Source: Neolentinus lepideus HHB14362 ss-1 (Eukaryota; Basidiomycota; Agaricomycetes; Gloeophyllales; Gloeophyllaceae). Taken from it: a stretch of 64,000 nucleotides of DNA. The position numbers and the translations under genes are program-made. Every line of letters starts with the position of its first letter. Within the stretch, counting starts at the first letter, position 1. The stretch spans positions 23,064 through 87,063 of the forward strand of contig KV425596.1 of the NCBI GenBank assembly GCA_001632425.1, given 5' to 3'. The notes under the pieces are model-generated. The model was not told the origin of the DNA. It worked only from the letters and a program-made list of their open reading frames with translations, and ran no database searches. Positions 1 to 10,813 of the stretch are shown one piece after another.

Positions 1-1179
1 TACTTCAATGCGGCTGGGGAGTGGGGTTACGCTCTTGGGCAAACATGATCTTTTTTGTCTCCGTGAACACTTTCCTTCGTGTCCCACGTTGAGCAAGTAT
101 ATCGAGAGCTCGAATGGGAACATGGGTGTGATCTTGTGTCACACGACGTTGATAGGCCCTGTTGGCTTCTGACCCCAGAAAATGCGATTTAGGGCGATTC
201 CGCGTGCTTCATGGGAACAGCGACTTAGCGACTCAATAGCGCACTGTCGGTACTCTGCGCACTAGCGACCCTATGCACCAGCGACAAGGCTCTCGGCTCC
301 TCGGCGCACTTAGGATGGCTCCTCGGTAGCTCGGACGTTGGACGTCATTCAGTCGAGTCATTGGCATTTCAGCATGCGTCAGCCGGCGTCGTTACCACGG
401 TCCGAACTGAGGCGATGTCTCAGGGTGCCTTTCCATATGGCATACAGCCCGCCATCGCTTCAGATTAGTGCTAGTTCTATTGGTGCGACTTTCCTTATGC
501 GTGCAGTGCGCATCGACACATGGCACGACCACGGCTATCATGACACTGCGGCACCACAGAGCGGCCCCGCCCTTTATCCCTCTTTTGGCAGCATCGCGCT
601 AGCATCGGCAGCATAGCCCGCCCCCAGATCATCAAAGAGGCGCACTCTAACGCAAAGTCAAGACGCACCCGACTGGCTCCCGTCCGCAGAATGGCGCACA
701 TGCTAGAGTTGGCCATGCAGGGTATTGGTCGAAGAGCGCATGTGGATTAGGAGCAAGGTGGTACAGGTCGTATGGATGAGAGGCTGAGCAGAGGCACAAC
801 TCGCGGTAGTAGGATCGGACACAGAGTAGTCGCTCTCTTATATTTAAGCCATTACTCTACTGTTTGTACAACAAGTTATCTTCACCACACTCTTCAGATT
901 TCAATCTCGTGTCAGAGCTTCTTCTAAGTCCGTCTTGCGACTCACGTTGAGGTACTCTTGCGTACCTCTGACTTCACCCAGAGGTAGCGACAGAGTACAC
1001 CAGCATAGCGTCGCTGTTCGTAAGCCATCCCTTATACGTTCCTTTCTCCTAGACAGCCCCGTGTGCTGTAGCGTAGTGCTAACTAGAGTCCATATATGTT
1101 CGAGTTAGAGACAGCGACTACCGGTAGCACTTTTCTATAGAGCATCGAAAGACCACATAGCGCCAAGCAGGAGGAGCGT

Positions 1180-1212
1180 CATACAGCGCCTATACAGCGC
1201 CTATACAGCGCC
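1180..1212. repeat. 11-bp tandem repeat, three units
   Basis: The unit tatacagcgcc occurs three times head to tail. It is followed by looser agcgca words to about 1240. This is a minisatellite-like patch with no coding function visible. Confidence 0.8.
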
Positions 1213-2449
1213 GTGCACATAGCGCAACATAGCGCATAGCATCACCTTCACTCTGCAGACTGCCGCCGAGTAGCGACTTGGCGCCAACCTACCTTTAGCC
1301 CCAACTATACGTCTCACCTACACCCATCCCCTCTGAACTATATTACCCTTCGCTACCCCGGGCCTCGCAGCCATCTGACACCAAGGGCTTTGGTGTTTGC
1401 TTTGTGGTTGTGTCTACATTTTAGGTCTCATTTCCGCAGGTTTCGTCGTGTGTCTGTGCGTATCAACATACTCCGGCAATATGCTAAAGGATGCCGATGT
1501 CGTACAGCACTGAACTTGGCACGAGGTCCTTAGAGGCATAGCCGGGGCAGATCGACCTCTGACTTGATCTCTCCTAGCTTGGCAGAAGGACAAATCTGCA
1601 ATGTTGCAGATGCTGGTGCTTGTGTTCTGCCGCGTCACGTAGAAGGGGGAGCCTGTGATAGAGTCGGCAGCGTTTCCCCAGCCCGTATGGATTACCGAGA
1701 TGTCCTCGATGAAGTTGATGAGCTTGAAGATCATCAGATGATATGGGTGGGGACGGAGTCCTAGCAGTAGCGGGACTTAGCGACTGGGGGAAGTGGAGGG
1801 AAGTGGCGGCAGACACAAAACATGTCCTCATTGCTATGCAAGCTGCCGGCCCTATCGTGAGGGTGCTGGGAAAAGGAAAAGGTCGTGGTGGGGTGGAAAG
1901 GAAACAGAGATGCTGAATTTGAAGCATCGCAAGTGACTCCCACCATTCCACTCCAGTGTGCCGTGCAATAAGTACATGATTTTCTCGTTTCTCAGGCTGT
2001 ATGGACATTTTATACCAGTTTGTCCCATTTTCCCTTTAGTATGAATACACTGTATCTGTTTGTCTCAACATCATTGCTCACTTATGTCTCTTGGGCAAGA
2101 TCTCGTCTGTATCCTAGTTCTATGCTACTACTTACTGGTCAATAACATTGCTCAGCTCTCTCCCGCCATTCTCTACACTCTGACACACCGGAGGCAGACC
2201 TCGAGTACAAGCAGGTGTTGTCTCAAGATCCAGTAGGCTTAGCGCGTTGTCTTGTAATAGCGTGCCGTGCATCTGGCCAACGATGTGGAATTCGTTGTTG
2301 GGACTCCTGCCGAAATATACCTACCTATCTACCTACTACCTTGGCAAGTATTGGGTGTCATGCGATTAGTGGGCGCTTATGGCGCAGCTGTGGGCGCTCT
2401 GTGGGCAATCACCGGGCACTCTGTGGGTGGCCACTGGGCCCCCTATGGG

Positions 2450-2482
2450 CGATCACCGGGCGATCACCGGGCGATCACCGGG
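2450..2482. repeat. 11-bp tandem repeat, three units
   Basis: The unit cgatcaccggg is repeated three times, and a degenerate copy (gcaatcaccgggc) lies about 45 bp upstream. It sits directly before an AT-rich tract that contains two copies of a tatactttttta-like word near 2508-2535. Confidence 0.8.
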
Positions 2483-2985
2483 CAATACATTCTGACTCAG
2501 TCCCAAATATATACTTTTTTATATACTTTTTTATACCGTCAAACGGTAATATATAGTATTACATAATATGACACCTAAATAACCCTTATGGTAATATATA
2601 TAATTATTTACCATTTAAGAGTCGGCAAAGATTTAAAACAAACTCGCTTACAAAATGTTTCTCGGAGAAAATATTTTGCTATCAGTTTTGCTCGATGTTT
2701 AACTATAGATATTCAAGCGATCTTGAAGGTAATAAAATGGATAATATTTCGTCCAGTCTGTTGACTATTCCCTTAGTATATACTTTTCTCTTTGACAGAA
2801 TGGTTTGCCAAAGTAATTATATGGGATATCCATTTTGATCAACATTTTGCAGGTCCTCAAAGAGTGAGACTCCCGCAGTGATTGCTGATCCCCATAGGTA
2901 GCGTCGTCATTTCTCCCTGACAGAACCCTCCCCCACTTACCGTGGGAGTCGGGGATATACGAAGGCCACAATTTCCTTGGCGACA

Positions 2986-3476
2986 CTAGTCTCCGCTGGT
3001 GGTCTCAATTTCTCCCAGGGTCAGAGGTTAGTGTCCTTGACGTTGGTGGGCGAATGATGACAGACATTCGAGGCTACAGACAACTTGTCGCTTTGGCGCG
3101 CGCTTTACTCCGTAGAAGTTTGGTTATGGTTCTTGATGAAGCAACTAGTAGCATCGATTTCGCGACGGACACTAACATCCAGGAGACTATTCGGGAAGAA
3201 TTTAAGGACACACTCCTTCTCACAGGTATAGAACTCCATTGTTACCGCATGAGCGGTGGCCAACGCATCCTCGCAGTTGCTCATCGTCTGAAGACCGTCA
3301 TTGACTACGACCGGCTGATCGTACTTGATCAGGGCCAGATCGTTGAATTCGACACGCCATATAACCTGATACAGGACGGTATATTTCGTCGCATGTGCCT
3401 CAGGAGTGGTTCCTTCCCCGAACTCGAAGCTGTAGCTAAGGCAAAAGCTGAAGGTACAAACAGTCGAATTCAGTAA
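2986..3476 (+). pseudogene. C-terminal fragment of an ABCC-type ABC transporter
   Basis: The piece encodes the end of the second nucleotide-binding domain of an MRP/ABCC-type transporter, which pumps conjugates or drugs using ATP. Visible motifs in order are the signature FSQGQRQ, Walker B with D-loop (LVMVLDEATSSID), and the H-loop TVAHRL, followed by a normal C-terminal tail. Introns at 3027-3079 and 3226-3276 restore FSQGQR|QLVALARALL and LLT|VAHRL. No Walker A, no membrane domains and no first NBD are found in the 2.9 kb upstream, so it cannot be a complete transporter. It is best read as a truncated relic, although the exon frames themselves are intact. The exact 5' boundary is uncertain. 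Confidence 0.8.
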
Positions 3477-3980
3477 ACATTTCTCAGCCATTTTATCGCT
3501 TTGATGCAGTCGTAATTATCACTTCAGTATGGCTCGTGACACTAAAAGGATCTTTCTGAATAGGGCTTCGGGTTACTTCAGCTTTGTTTTCTGATCTACG
3601 AATCTGTTTAGTAAGCTTAGTATATGATATATGAGGGACGATGTGGCGTCGATTCTGACTGGGCTCGTGTTCTTGTCCCAAGTGACATTGAACAGTTGTA
3701 GCTGTAGGGGGTGCTCCATGGGGCGGCCCGACGCGGATCAGGCGCCCGTTGCTATACAGGGACAAAGTAATAACAAGTAGAGTAGCATGTAACTTCCATG
3801 ACCTATATAGCATATGTGGGCGATTCCTGGCATGGTACTCTGGTGCATTTAGTGATCTGAATGATGTAACCGTCGGACTGGACTTTCATGACAAAAAAAC
3901 GATGGGATATACAGCATATGGCCACCAAGACGAATCCAATAATTTCAGTTCCCTTGGCGTCCAGGAGAACTGATTGACCG
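3477..3980. other. intergenic, convergent
   Basis: About 500 bp separate the 3' ends of the ABC fragment and the Rim20-like gene. I see no coding or RNA signal, only short overlapping frames. It probably holds the 3' untranslated regions and terminators. Confidence 0.5.
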
Positions 3981-6900
3981 TCAATTCTTCTTCTTCCCTC
4001 CAGCCCTTCGAGGAACGGTCGGTCCAAGGGGAAGATCCTCCGCTTCCCAATCAGCAGAATTAGGGGGAGGTAAATCGAATGCTGGTTTTCGACGAGACGG
4101 CGTACTGGGTGCAGGGGGTGGTGCGACAAGGGCTGGCAGCTGACTCGCGGAGATACCGTCGTCGTGTATGGATGCAGGTTGAGACCCTAGTGACATGGAG
4201 CTCATTGACTGGACGATGGACCTGTAACCCAATGATTTATGAACATAACCCATTCGGAGGCAGTGCTTCACATACTGAGCGTCGTGGCGTCGCTGTCTAA
4301 CCCAGCCTTTACAGCTCTCCCGGAATTCAGCTAGCATATCTGTCAATTCGTTATAGAACTGAAAAGATGTCAGTTAGGAAATCACGCCAATCCGTTCTTT
4401 CGCACCTGAAGGCCCTCCTCCAGGTTCCTTCTAATTTCTTTATACTTGTGATAAGCTAAGTCTAGCGATTGTAAAGCATGTTCCCTATCTTTGACATTGG
4501 GATCTTCTTTACGAGACTGGAGGAATGATTCATTCCAAGACTGCAATCATGGTGTTTATTCCCCCTTGGACGGATCATTTAGGTGCCGCTCACTCACTTT
4601 AATTGCATCCAGGATCTCTCTCTGCTTCTTTTCTCCTTCCTCCACACCGTGTCGGAATTTCTCGTATTTGAGCAATTCCTCCTCGAAATCGCTCTCGAAC
4701 ATCACAGGAGTCACTTCCTTCCATCGTTCAATATTCGCCGCCACTCCCAGGATCCGGGGCTGGATGTCGTCCGCATCGGACAATCTCCGCGCTCTATCCA
4801 CAAGCTGTGCCCGATTTTGTATCACATCGTCAAGAGACTCAAGGAGCACCCGCAGGGCTCTGGCATGTGACTGCGTTTGCTGTGAAGTTGCAGCCCGCCC
4901 AGTAGACGCCGGAATCGAGGCCTCCAAGTCCTCCTGCCAGGCAATTCACCCCCAACTCGTATTTCAGAAACCGACATCACGAACCTTATCCCACGTGAGT
5001 TCGACGATATTCCTCTCCCAATCGTCCCACTTGTGGCGAACGACTTCGTCGCTCTCCGCTGCCTGTGATAGGACTGCTCGATATCGATGCGCCTTATCTG
5101 TGAGCTCCTTGTTGGCTTCGAATGATTGGGGTCGCACCCCTGGCTTATTCTGCTGGAGGCCTTCGTCTTCTTCCGCTTCTTGATCTAAGATGTCCAGGGC
5201 CTACATGCTTACACACATAGGTAAGTAGAAGGCATGTTGTAGTGGAGATACTAACCTCGTTCAGTATCCCTGCGTTGCGAGTCGCCAGTTTTTTCACTGC
5301 TTCGATAGATATCTCGATCCAGGCCGGACCCTCCGCAAGTTTCACTTCGTCCGACTTCTTCAGCAAGCTAGGAGGTATCCCGATCGGCTTTTCGAGAGCC
5401 TCGAGCGATGCCGGTAGGTTTAGTGAACGTAGCAACCTAGAGGACTTCCAATGTAGATGACAACTATAGCAAGGAGAAAATGCCCGCACTTTTGTGCTTG
5501 ATCGTCAAGCTCTTGCGCGCGATCGAAGACCTGATCTTTTAACCAGTCTTGTTTACGATCCTGGTAAATGTCTTGACCTCGATTAGGCCGAGAAGACACT
5601 CCCAATTTCTAGTGCTTACCTACTGACTCCCTGGCACCCCAGGCTAACAGCTCTCCAAAGATGACACCTGTATCACCTATTATACTGGATGGATTTGATA
5701 ATCCAGTCGGTACATTGCTGTTAACAAGAGATGCGCCTGTTATGACGGGCAGGGCTGACGGTGCAGGGACATCTTGATGATAAATGAGATCATTATCCCG
5801 TTCCGCTCGAGCGATATTCTTCTGGACCTCGTCTAATAAGGACTGGGTTGTATAAGACACGATGCTTGACGGAGCCGCGGTCCTTGGCGTACTTTTGTAT
5901 CCTCAATTACTTCTTTGGTGACGCCGGCACGTCGAGCGGTATCATACGCTTTCTTGCCTAGCATGTTCGCCTGGTGAAGGCGACTCAGCTCATGACCGTA
6001 TCTATCACAGGCTTTGAGTTATCACGGTCGTCAAAATCTAAGGAGGAAATAACCTGGATGCTTCTAAATCGTCGACACTCTTTCGATATTGCGCAGCGGC
6101 TTCAAAATGGTACCGCTTCGCTTCACAGTGAGATACCCAAATCTAGAATAACAAAGTAAGCAATAGTTGAACCGATGAGGGTCATAAACGAACTGGTGAG
6201 AAGGCATGCTTGATGGGTGGTGAAGCATCACGAATAGTCCTGCCGGCTTCGTCATAGAAGAAGGCGGCCTAAGAGACGGAGAATGTCAGTTAAATGGATG
6301 GTATTGAAATGCTGATGATTCCAACTTTCGCGGCCAACTTAGCTATCACACCATTCTTATAGTGGTGATCTATTGCCCATCAGCGTCATAGATTCCAAGG
6401 TCGGCACTAGTACTACCTAGGACAGCCCTTTGCCATGTACATTCTTGGGCTTGAGCCAGCATCAACGATTCTAGACTCTTCACAAATGCCTCCGTTAGGT
6501 CGAGAGGCAGTTCCTCTTCGGGCTGCATTGTATCCCGAAATGGCGAAAGAGCGGATGACAGTAGGAACGAGAATGTTCCAGCAGCGTACTAATGATCTAT
6601 CATTACTTTTTCTGGCTCTATGTCCAAGATCACGCCAACGTAAAGGTGACACGCACCTGATAATACGATAATGCACGCTTGAGACCCTCTGCATTTGACC
6701 TATCTTCCGAGGCCGCTAGCTGAGAGTACAAAGCGCCCAAATTGAACAGCACAGCTGCCCGTTCATACGCAAGATTCTTCAGCGTTATCGGCATGAATGA
6801 CGGGGCAAATGCTGGAGCATATGAAATCTCCAAGCCGATCTGCCGAGCAGCACATAAGAAACTCTTTATCGCACAGCTGGTATATATAGACCAACATCTA

Positions 6901-7193
6901 CTGGAAGCTTGGTCAAGATGAACACGAGCTGTGCGTAGTATCTGAGGGAAATTCAGCGAACTGTGCACAGCTGACTGGCACGAGCCCTTAACGCACCGCA
7001 CCGCTGGATCAATGCAATCGACACGCACGACCCCTCCAACGCCAACCTTCCTCAGGGCTTCCCATTCATTTAGATCCCATTTGAATGCATCCGGATGAGT
7101 ATCTGTATGCTTGGCGTATATGTAATCCCTTGCCGCTTTCTTCACATCGACATCGTACGTCTTCTTGAAGGGCACTGATAGTTGATTAGGCAT
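3981..7193 (-). CDS. rim20: BRO1-domain protein, Rim20/PalA type
   Basis: It is a BRO1/ALIX-family scaffold. Fungal Rim20/PalA binds Snf7 of ESCRT-III and the pH-response transcription factor, so that the factor is processed at alkaline pH. The ATG at 7191-7193 gives MPNQLSVPFKKTYDVDVKKA. Exons 6997-7193, 6896-6941 and 6657-6839 splice in frame to restore YYAQLVFILTKLPVD|IGLE and the BRO1 hallmark LKNLAYERAAVLFNLGALYS followed by QLAASEDRSNAEGLKRALSY. Further exons give GTFSFLLSSAL, YKNGVIAKLAAKV and CEAKRYHFEAAAQYRKSVDDL-like text. The C-terminal half is coiled-coil rich (5600-4350). The last exon ends in a Pro-rich tail with a basic GGKKKN end. The remaining introns were not all resolved. 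The related Bro1 (vacuolar sorting) is an alternative; the N-terminus fits PalA better. Confidence 0.85.
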
Positions 7194-7305
7194 AATCACA
7201 ACAGAAAAATCCTGGACGCCGTTGGTCGTGGAAGACTGGAAGGTAAACGGAGTAGAAAATAATTTATAGACTGAGGAAGAATTAATGCCACAGGCGTCAC
7301 GTCAG

Positions 7306-7313
7306 TGACGTCA
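7306..7313. promoter_or_regulatory. CRE-like palindrome TGACGTCA
   Basis: A perfect TGACGTCA lies inside gcgtcacgtcagtgacgtca (7294-7313), giving several overlapping ACGTCA half-sites. It is about 115 bp upstream of the Rim20-like start codon on the minus strand. This is a classic bZIP/CREB-ATF site, so stress or cAMP control of the gene is an inference. Confidence 0.55.
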
Positions 7314-7319
7314 CGTCCC

Positions 7320-8089
7320 GGCGCCCATCGGCGTTGGTACTTGACTTGATCAACCTCCAAGAGCATTACTGCACGGTACGGCTTATAACGGACAAAAGTA
7401 AGTAGACTATTGTACGTATGAGCAGTATTGTATATTCTGGAGCAAGACCACCGTGCCGATGATAGAGACCAGAAGAATCCGAGTCATGTCGGTGGCATAA
7501 AAGCCTCATCTTCAGATTCGAGGGTAAGTTGTGCATTTTGCACGAGTAAAGGTAGTCGGACTCACTATTGACGGAAATACACCGACTCCTAGATTTAGAC
7601 CAAAGTGTGGTGCAAGGTCTTTCTGAGTCACCTGCCCAAACGGGTCGATTAGTACCCGAGCCACTTTCAGAACCCAAGCGATCATCCCGGAGAAGTACAG
7701 CAGGCGGTTACGCAGTTACAGCGATACAGCATGCACCAGATTTCCCCAGGACATGTCTGCAGCGCCCAGTGCTCATGCCGGGACCTTGGTGTCGGATCGC
7801 TGGCATTTGAGTCAGTCGCCATGAACAATTGTAAGTTTCCACGGACTGTATTCGTCACTGCACTATGTCGGCGGACATCACTGCTTTACCGTTTACGCCC
7901 ATAGTTATCACCGGTATCAAAATGTTACTAGACTTTGGATGAGGAAGAACTGGAGACGTCTTCGGCACCATCACAAAGACAACTCCTGTGTTGTTTTCAT
8001 CAGCAGCTGGTCAACAAGCCATAGCGACGTGAACGCCTTGTTGAGGCACCCAAAATAGTCTAGACTGTCCTAACTAAATAGCTACTCCA
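7320..8089. other. intergenic
   Basis: No supported gene. A plus-strand open frame at 7568-7810 has no recognisable features and lacks a plausible exon chain. Around 7818-7960 an ATG followed by intron-like ends resembles the start of the small gene downstream only vaguely. Confidence 0.4.
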
Positions 8090-8090
8090 C

Positions 8091-8097
8091 TTATAAG
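8091..8097 (+). promoter_or_regulatory. TATA-like box of small gene A
   Basis: TTATAAG stands 33-39 bp before the ATG at 8130, the spacing expected for a TATA box with a very short leader. Confidence 0.45.
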
Positions 8098-8129
8098 CGC
8101 GACATCAGGCGTCTACTCCTCCTAAAGAG

Positions 8130-8542
8130 ATGTCACTCAGCGTCTCGCACAGCATGGATATTCCGGTCATCGCCCGCTATGTGAGTCACCCGTATTTTTG
8201 TATGGTCTACCGTGATCAAGTCGAGCGTGTCTTCCGTCCTCCTTGTTACTTTGTAGGTGATAGTGAGTCATTCAACCAAGGAGGTGGAGAAACCCCCTCG
8301 CTAAATACTCGTTCAGGACCAAGACGTGGAAGTTCGCATCAAAGCCAACGTCTGGGTCGTCGGTGCCATAGTCGGCCTTTGCAAGTTATTCAACAAAGTG
8401 AGATTGCATGCCGACTTTATTACAACCTTTCCACCTAACACCACCTAAGGTGACAGGCATGGCTTACGAGGTCGAGTATCGTACGCCTTACGGTTACGAC
8501 CGAGGTCGCTTTGCCGTCGGAGACATCAGACCGAGAATCTGA
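8130..8542 (+). CDS. small three-exon gene A, barrel-like protein (74 aa)
   Basis: Exons 8130-8180, 8317-8397 and 8450-8542 join in phase 0 and encode 74 residues. I do not recognise the family. Exon 1 gives MSLSVSHSMDIPVIARY. Exon 2 holds VEVRIKANVWVVGAIVG. Exon 3 holds GMAYEVEYRTPYGYDRGRFA and ends VGDIRPRI. The pattern of alternating hydrophobic strands with VWV.G.I.G and a later (Y)xVEYxTPxGxxRxxF suggests a small SH3/Tudor-like beta-barrel; that is inference. The gene at 12978-13349 is a paralogue with the same exon sizes and phases, which is the main reason to believe both are genes. There is no signal peptide. Intron 1 is 136 bp, long for this window. Confidence 0.6.
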
Positions 8543-8915
8543 CGCAGAAGACTGATGTCGATACTGGTCGCCAATCCACTTGGTGCCGTTACAATGTCAA
8601 CCGACAACGAGAAATAGGCACTGTCGAGAGCTGTGAAACAATGTATGATTAGCTCTAGGATTTATCGCATGCAATAATGCCTTCAAAGCTTCGACCTCGG
8701 CGTTTCCTCCAACTTCGCCGCCGGTGGAGTATTACCTAGTTCTCAGATTACACTTACAATTTGTGGTCAGTGAGTGCTCCCCAAACCCCAGGGTTGTGGG
8801 CTCCCAAAAATACGGCCCGTCTTGAGACGCAGCCGGATCATGCCGTCTACTCAGACAGTGGGAGCGTCAAAACAGCAGTCTCCAAATTCAGCTGCTTAAA
8901 ATAGCGGCCGGAGCT
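8543..8915. other. intergenic
   Basis: It lies between small gene A and the left inverted repeat. I see no gene or structured signal. Confidence 0.5.
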
Positions 8916-8998
8916 TACTACAGGGTCTTGCATATGAAACTGCAGTCCGCGTTTCGCGCCTCGTTGTTTGCACCGACCAAATATTACCAAAAGTAGTA
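8916..8998 (+). repeat. left 83-bp inverted repeat
   Basis: It begins tactacagggtcttgcata and ends in accaaaagtagta. It is the reverse complement of 10731-10813 except for three substitutions, and homology stops sharply at both edges. Confidence 0.9.
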
Positions 8999-9836
8999 GA
9001 TTCAGACGGAGTTCCCGGCGGCGAATGTGACCTTGTCACTTACCCGCTCATACTTATACTTCATGGTGAGGTGTGTCACTTTGACATGGTAAGTAGATTT
9101 TTAATAGAAGACTGGTACAAGGGTGGTTAAGCCGTAGGATTACAAGCCCATGAGGAGGGCGCTGTCCCTCAGGCTTTATATACTACTTGTACAGAATGCT
9201 AGAATATACTACAATATTCATGAAATTCAAATGGGTTAACCTAATACCTAATTTATATTCCTGAGCAATTTCCAACATGGTATATATTGCTGGCCACCCC
9301 CACTCCACCAACCAGGTGGTTATCTACTTTAGAAGCAGCAGTGCAGCAATTAGGAACAATCAAAATCAATAGAGAACGATGACAGGAGCGCGTACAGTGC
9401 GTTATTTGTACATATTATGGTAGTGGCTACTGGGGTGGCGAGACTCTACTTATGTAGTCCCCAACACCTACACGGTCTCATAGGCGGCTGGAGCGCAGTC
9501 AACAATAAACTGAGGAATGTCCTTTTGACAATGCCACCCCCGACCTGTTGCAGCCAAGGCCACTTTTCACGCTCGAGAGCACGTATGCATCTGGGTGACT
9601 GTGTCACAATCAGAGCCGGCAGAGGCCCGCGAACACTACTGTGCAGGGCCTAGTACTCGGACACACTACAGTGTTTGCCCCATCCTGCACCCTCAGGTTA
9701 TTGTATCTACTCAAGATTTTCTTCAAATTGACGGCAGACATTGCCTCTATCATCCTATGTATCTTTTGTAATTTTACATGTGAAGTATGTGACAGGAGGA
9801 ATTTATTCCTTCAACATGGCCCATTGTGGCTGAGGA

Positions 9837-9853
9837 CTGCCTACTCGGACAGC
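9837..9853 (+). repeat. 17-bp internal inverted repeat, left arm
   Basis: ctgcctactcggacagc is found here and as its exact reverse complement at 10687-10703, nested inside the 83-bp repeats and flanking the assembly gap. It may be a subterminal repeat of the element. Confidence 0.7.
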
Positions 9854-10042
9854 ACCACAGCTTGTAATTTTTCAGGGTGAATCCCCCCAGAAGTCCACCA
9901 ATACTTCAGTTCTGACTATTAGAGTGATACAGTGCCCAACAAACAGTGAGAAGCAGTGTATTTTCTGTTCAACTGTGTGCATCCCGAAGCCAAGAGCCAT
10001 GCAGCCACAGGCAATGAATGAAACAAATGGGCACCCCTTCCA

Positions 10043-10557
10043 NNNNNNNNNNNNNNNNNNNNNNNNNNNNNNNNNNNNNNNNNNNNNNNNNNNNNNNNNN
10101 NNNNNNNNNNNNNNNNNNNNNNNNNNNNNNNNNNNNNNNNNNNNNNNNNNNNNNNNNNNNNNNNNNNNNNNNNNNNNNNNNNNNNNNNNNNNNNNNNNNN
10201 NNNNNNNNNNNNNNNNNNNNNNNNNNNNNNNNNNNNNNNNNNNNNNNNNNNNNNNNNNNNNNNNNNNNNNNNNNNNNNNNNNNNNNNNNNNNNNNNNNNN
10301 NNNNNNNNNNNNNNNNNNNNNNNNNNNNNNNNNNNNNNNNNNNNNNNNNNNNNNNNNNNNNNNNNNNNNNNNNNNNNNNNNNNNNNNNNNNNNNNNNNNN
10401 NNNNNNNNNNNNNNNNNNNNNNNNNNNNNNNNNNNNNNNNNNNNNNNNNNNNNNNNNNNNNNNNNNNNNNNNNNNNNNNNNNNNNNNNNNNNNNNNNNNN
10501 NNNNNNNNNNNNNNNNNNNNNNNNNNNNNNNNNNNNNNNNNNNNNNNNNNNNNNNNN
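10043..10557. other. assembly gap (515 N)
   Basis: There are 515 unknown bases inside the inverted-repeat segment. The gap could hide the transposase or a collapsed repeat; any open frame running through it is meaningless. Confidence 1.
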
Positions 10558-10686
10558 AGCTATGATATCTCTCTTGTTTTGAGTCATACTGCTCTGAAAT
10601 TTTCAGAGAATACAGATGTAAAGTCTAGCTCTCAAATGATATAAATTATGTGGCCTAAAGATTACAGAGTGAGTGTGGAGCAGCCC

Positions 10687-10703
10687 GCTGTCCGAGTAGG
10701 CAG
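10687..10703 (-). repeat. 17-bp internal inverted repeat, right arm
   Basis: gctgtccgagtaggcag is the exact reverse complement of 9837-9853, about 30 bp inside the right 83-bp repeat. Confidence 0.7.
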
Positions 10704-10730
10704 GCTGTCCGACTTCCTGACCCGCCACAG

Positions 10731-10813
10731 TACTACTTTTGGTAATATTTGGTCGGTACAAACAACGAGACGCGAAATGCGGACTGCAGTTTCATATGCA
10801 AGACCCTGTAGTA
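10731..10813 (-). repeat. right 83-bp inverted repeat
   Basis: It begins tactacttttggtaatatt and ends ccctgtagta. It is the inverted partner of 8916-8998. The low divergence suggests a fairly recent insertion compared with the decayed genes around it. Confidence 0.9.

Larger units (their letters stand above)
1..2950. other. gene-poor left region
   Basis: I see no convincing gene here. Open frames are short, overlap on both strands, and show no conserved motif or plausible exon chain. The stretch up to about 1300 is rich in short words built on agcgc and agcgac. The part around 2500-2650 is strongly AT-rich. The contrast with the dense gene order further right suggests a repeat-derived or relic region. 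A diverged transposon remnant cannot be excluded. Confidence 0.5.
8916..10813. mobile_element. 1.9-kb segment bounded by 83-bp inverted repeats
   Basis: Positions 8916-8998 and 10731-10813 are inverted copies of one 83-bp sequence, matching at 80 of 83 positions by eye. The outer ends read TACTACAGGGTC. This fits a DNA transposon with long terminal inverted repeats, and a TA target duplication next to CTACAGGG would suit a Tc1/mariner-like element. No transposase frame is visible in the readable part, and 515 bases are unknown, so it may be non-autonomous. Alternatively the two 83-bp units are separate MITEs in opposite orientation, since each unit itself starts TACTAC and ends GTAGTA. Confidence 0.65.

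Noticed and set aside
338..2566. Several 60-145 codon frames on both strands
   Set aside because: They overlap each other, lack motifs, lie in repeat-like DNA and do not form exon chains.
9040..9300. Possible solo LTR
   Set aside because: AT-rich with TATA-like words, but no second copy, no matching TG..CA ends and no target duplication.
9919..10644. Long open frames across the unknown bases
   Set aside because: They are produced by N and carry no information.
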